Part shown: positions 62,156 through 64,000 of the stretch, in pieces
How positions within the stretch are numbered: the first letter of the stretch is position 1
How the letters are laid out: the number at the start of each line of letters is the position of its first letter
Assembly (NCBI RefSeq): GCF_012911015.1
Contig: NZ_WVVV01000001.1
Span: 1-64,000 of the forward strand
Reading direction: 5' to 3'
DNA from: Chelativorans sp. ZYF759
Lineage (GTDB): Bacteria > Pseudomonadota > Alphaproteobacteria > Rhizobiales > Rhizobiaceae
DNA length: 64,000 bases
Translations under genes and position numbers: made by a program
Notes under the pieces: generated by a model
Told to the model about the DNA's origin: nothing
Databases searched by the model: none
What the model saw: only the letters and a program-made list of their open reading frames with translations

Positions 62156-63079
62156 ATGCAATTTGCGGGCGTCCTGAACAGAATGATTTTTCGCAGCCCG
62201 GGGGAAGATTTGTCCAGATCGTATAAACTGCTCGCTGCCGGCCTTGTGATGCTGGCCGCATCCGCCTCGTCGACGGCGCTGGCATTCGACCAGCCCGCCG
62301 GACAATGGCAGGACGCCCAGTACGGCTATCAGGACAATACGACCTCGCAGGGTTGGATTTCGGGAGACTGGTACCTCAAGGTCGGCGGTGCCGTTCTCCA
62401 TGCCCCGCGCTTCGAAGGAGCGGCCCGAAACCAATTCGCCTTCCAGCCCATGATCTCACTTGGCAGGCACGGCCCTGCGGCGCGCTTCACCTCGCGCAAC
62501 GACAATATTTCGCTCGGCATCGTCGACAATGGTTTCATTCGCGCAGGCGTGGCCGGGAAGTTCATCTGGGGCCGCGACAGAAGCACACATCGCGACCTGG
62601 CGGGGTTGTCCACGGTGCGCTTCGGCGGCGAACTTGGCGGCTTCGTCGACGTCTACCCGACGGACTTCGTGCGACTGCGCGCCGAGATGCGGCGCGGGAT
62701 CCGGTCCCATGATGGCGTCGTGGTCGATCTGGCGGCCGACGCATTTCTCGACTTCAGCGACACGATCCGCATTTCCGGCGGGCCGCGCCTCGCCTGGGCC
62801 TCGCAGGGATACTACCAGGCCTATTACGGCGTGGGACCCGCGCAGGCAGCGGCTTCCGGCTTGAGCCAATACAGCCCGACCAGCGGCTTCAAGTCGTTCG
62901 GCCTTGGCGGTGCCGTCACGTGGCAGGCGACCGACGCGCTCGAGACCAGCGTGTTTGGCGAATATGCCAGGCTGATGGGGCCGGCCGCAAATTCCTCGCT
63001 CGTGCGCGAGCGCGGATCGCGCAACCAGTTCACCATCGGGACTTCGGCGGTCTACCGTTTCGATTTCTCCCTGCGCTGA
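62156..63079 (+). CDS. MipA/OmpV family outer-membrane protein
   Basis: Predicted outer-membrane beta-barrel, 307 residues from ATG 62156. The mature part begins with FDQPAGQWQDAQYGYQDNT, contains WYLKVGGAVLHAPRFEGA, and runs through alternating aromatic strands to the C-terminal VYRFDFSLR. This fits the MipA/OmpV family. An alternative TTG start at 62210, with GGGGGAAG directly before it, gives a cleaner signal peptide (SRSYKLLAAGLVMLAASASS, cleavage near ALA-F). It lies between ribF and ileS. Its role may be scaffolding of murein enzymes or general porin-like function; neither can be shown here. Confidence 0.8.
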   Translation: MQFAGVLNRMIFRSPGEDLSRSYKLLAAGLVMLAASASSTALAFDQPAGQWQDAQYGYQDNTTSQGWISGDWYLKVGGAVLHAPRFEGAARNQFAFQPMISLGRHGPAARFTSRNDNISLGIVDNGFIRAGVAGKFIWGRDRSTHRDLAGLSTVRFGGELGGFVDVYPTDFVRLRAEMRRGIRSHDGVVVDLAADAFLDFSDTIRISGGPRLAWASQGYYQAYYGVGPAQAAASGLSQYSPTSGFKSFGLGGAVTWQATDALETSVFGEYARLMGPAANSSLVRERGSRNQFTIGTSAVYRFDFSLR

Positions 63080-63286
63080 CCTGGGAATCGGCTCTTTATT
63101 ATCTTCGACCGCTCCGGTAAAAGCCGGCCCATGTCCATGCACCCCATGCAGATGTCGGCTTGCCTGCGAATTATGGGCCCGGCCTTCCGGTAACCGCCGG
63201 AGGGTCCGGGACATTCCGCGCGTCTGCACGCGCCTCCGCCAGTTTTCGACGACCCTGCCCCGACCGGGCCAATTCACGGCAAGACC

Positions 63287-64000
63287 ATGACCGACACCGC
63301 CGACAAGCTCGACTATTCCAAGACGCTCAACCTTCCCCAGACCGAATTCCCCATGCGCGCCGGGCTGCCCGACAAGGAGCCGAAGATCGTGGCGCGCTGG
63401 GAGGAGATGGGCCTCTATCGCCGTCTGCGCGAGGATGCCGCCGGCCGCGAGAAATTCGTCCTCCATGACGGTCCGCCCTACGCCAATGGCAACATCCATA
63501 TCGGCCATGCGCTGAACAAGGTGCTGAAGGACGTCATCACCCGCTCCTTCCAGATGCGCGGCTACGATTCCAACTATGTGCCCGGCTGGGACTGCCACGG
63601 CCTGCCGATCGAGTGGAAGATCGAGGAGCAGTACCGCGCCAAGGGGCTCGACAAGGACCAGGTGCCGGTCAACGAATTCCGGAAGGAATGCCGCGACTTC
63701 GCGCAGGGCTGGATCGCGGTCCAGACGGAGGAGTTCAAGCGGCTGGGCATCGTCGGCGATTTCGACAACCCCTACACGACCATGAACTTCCACGCCGAGG
63801 CGCGCATCGCCGGCGAACTGCTGAAATTCGCCATGAGCGACCAGCTCTATCGCGGCTCCAAGCCCGTGATGTGGAGCGTCGTCGAGCGCACCGCGCTGGC
63901 GGAGGCCGAGGTCGAGTATCAGGACTATGAGAGCGACACGGTCTGGGTGAAGTTTCCGGTACTCGCTGCAAGAGGCGGAGCAGGTCCAACCTGGGGCGGG
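63287..64000 (+). CDS. ileS: Isoleucyl-tRNA synthetase, N-terminal part (cut by window edge)
   Basis: Class Ia aminoacyl-tRNA synthetase charging tRNA-Ile; the first 238 codons are present. The N-terminus [20 protein letters not shown] and [22 protein letters not shown] is standard, and the HIGH motif is seen in [12 protein letters not shown] with the following [30 protein letters not shown] in pieces. The editing domain begins near the end. The last 14 or so codons before the edge (after VKFP) do not read like a familiar IleRS segment, which may reflect variability or a sequence problem at the border. Confidence 0.93.
   Translation, partial: MTDTADKLDYSKTLNLPQTEFPMRAGLPDKEPKIVARWEEMGLYRRLREDAAGREKFVLHDGPPYANGNIHIGHALNKVLKDVITRSFQMRGYDSNYVPGWDCHGLPIEWKIEEQYRAKGLDKDQVPVNEFRKECRDFAQGWIAVQTEEFKRLGIVGDFDNPYTTMNFHAEARIAGELLKFAMSDQLYRGSKPVMWSVVERTALAEAEVEYQDYESDTVWVKFPVLAARGGAGPTWGG

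Noticed and set aside
63940-64000. A possible frameshift at the very end of the ileS fragment
   Set aside because: The last codons do not resemble IleRS and another frame reads plausibly, but the stretch is only about 40 bases at the window edge and cannot be judged without the following sequence.

Overview
The window is GC-rich DNA from an alphaproteobacterium, most probably a member of the Hyphomicrobiales (Rhizobiales) near Mesorhizobium or Phyllobacteriaceae relatives. This rests on the gene set: rpmH-rnpA-yidC, EngB, ArgB, GroESL behind a CIRCE element, a TIGR01459-type HAD protein next to ribF and ileS, many high-affinity ABC and TRAP transporters, and MipA/OmpV and TadG-type envelope proteins. 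The placement is inference from gene content, not from a database search.

Layout. 1-6.5 kb (minus): a branched-chain amino acid type ABC importer (LivFGHM plus a binding protein) behind a vanillin-dehydrogenase-like enzyme, with a divergent AraC regulator (6.7-7.6 kb). 7.6-13.8 kb (minus): a nucleoside-type importer of the BMP family (binding protein, ATPase, two permeases) ending in a CodA-like deaminase. 13.9-20.6 kb: housekeeping genes engB and rpmH-rnpA-yidC, split by an acetyltransferase, a DUF1772 protein, an NmrA-like protein with a divergent TetR regulator, and a fasciclin-domain protein. 20.9-24.7 kb (plus): a TVP38-like membrane protein, a flavin disulfide reductase and a sensor kinase, followed by tRNA-Arg(ACG) at 24.85 kb.

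25-50 kb is accessory catabolism: (a) an aromatic-ring hydroxylase, a MarR regulator and a TRAP transporter, tied together by two near-identical 20-bp palindromes; (b) a LacI-controlled ABC importer with two different ATPases, a 62-residue membrane protein and a fused DhaK-DhaL kinase; (c) a polyamine-type ABC importer followed by a D-carbamoylase, an XRE-cupin regulator, an adenine-deaminase-like amidohydrolase and a D-threonine aldolase/D-serine dehydratase-like PLP enzyme, with a semialdehyde dehydrogenase on the opposite strand. A degraded transposase lies at about 31 kb.

50-64 kb returns to more conserved genes: a GpdQ-like phosphodiesterase overlapping an inositol-phosphatase-like gene, argB, an amidase, groESL, a lone TadG-like protein, a degenerate EAL protein, then HAD-ribF-mipA-ileS (ileS cut by the window edge).

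The strongest candidate for an undescribed system is cluster (c), 40.0-48.5 kb. Its enzymes suggest import and opening of a cyclic or N-carbamoyl D-amino acid compound, release of the D-amino acid, and its cleavage. A promoter with a perfect palindrome in its spacer, upstream of the first gene, is a likely target of the cluster's own regulator.
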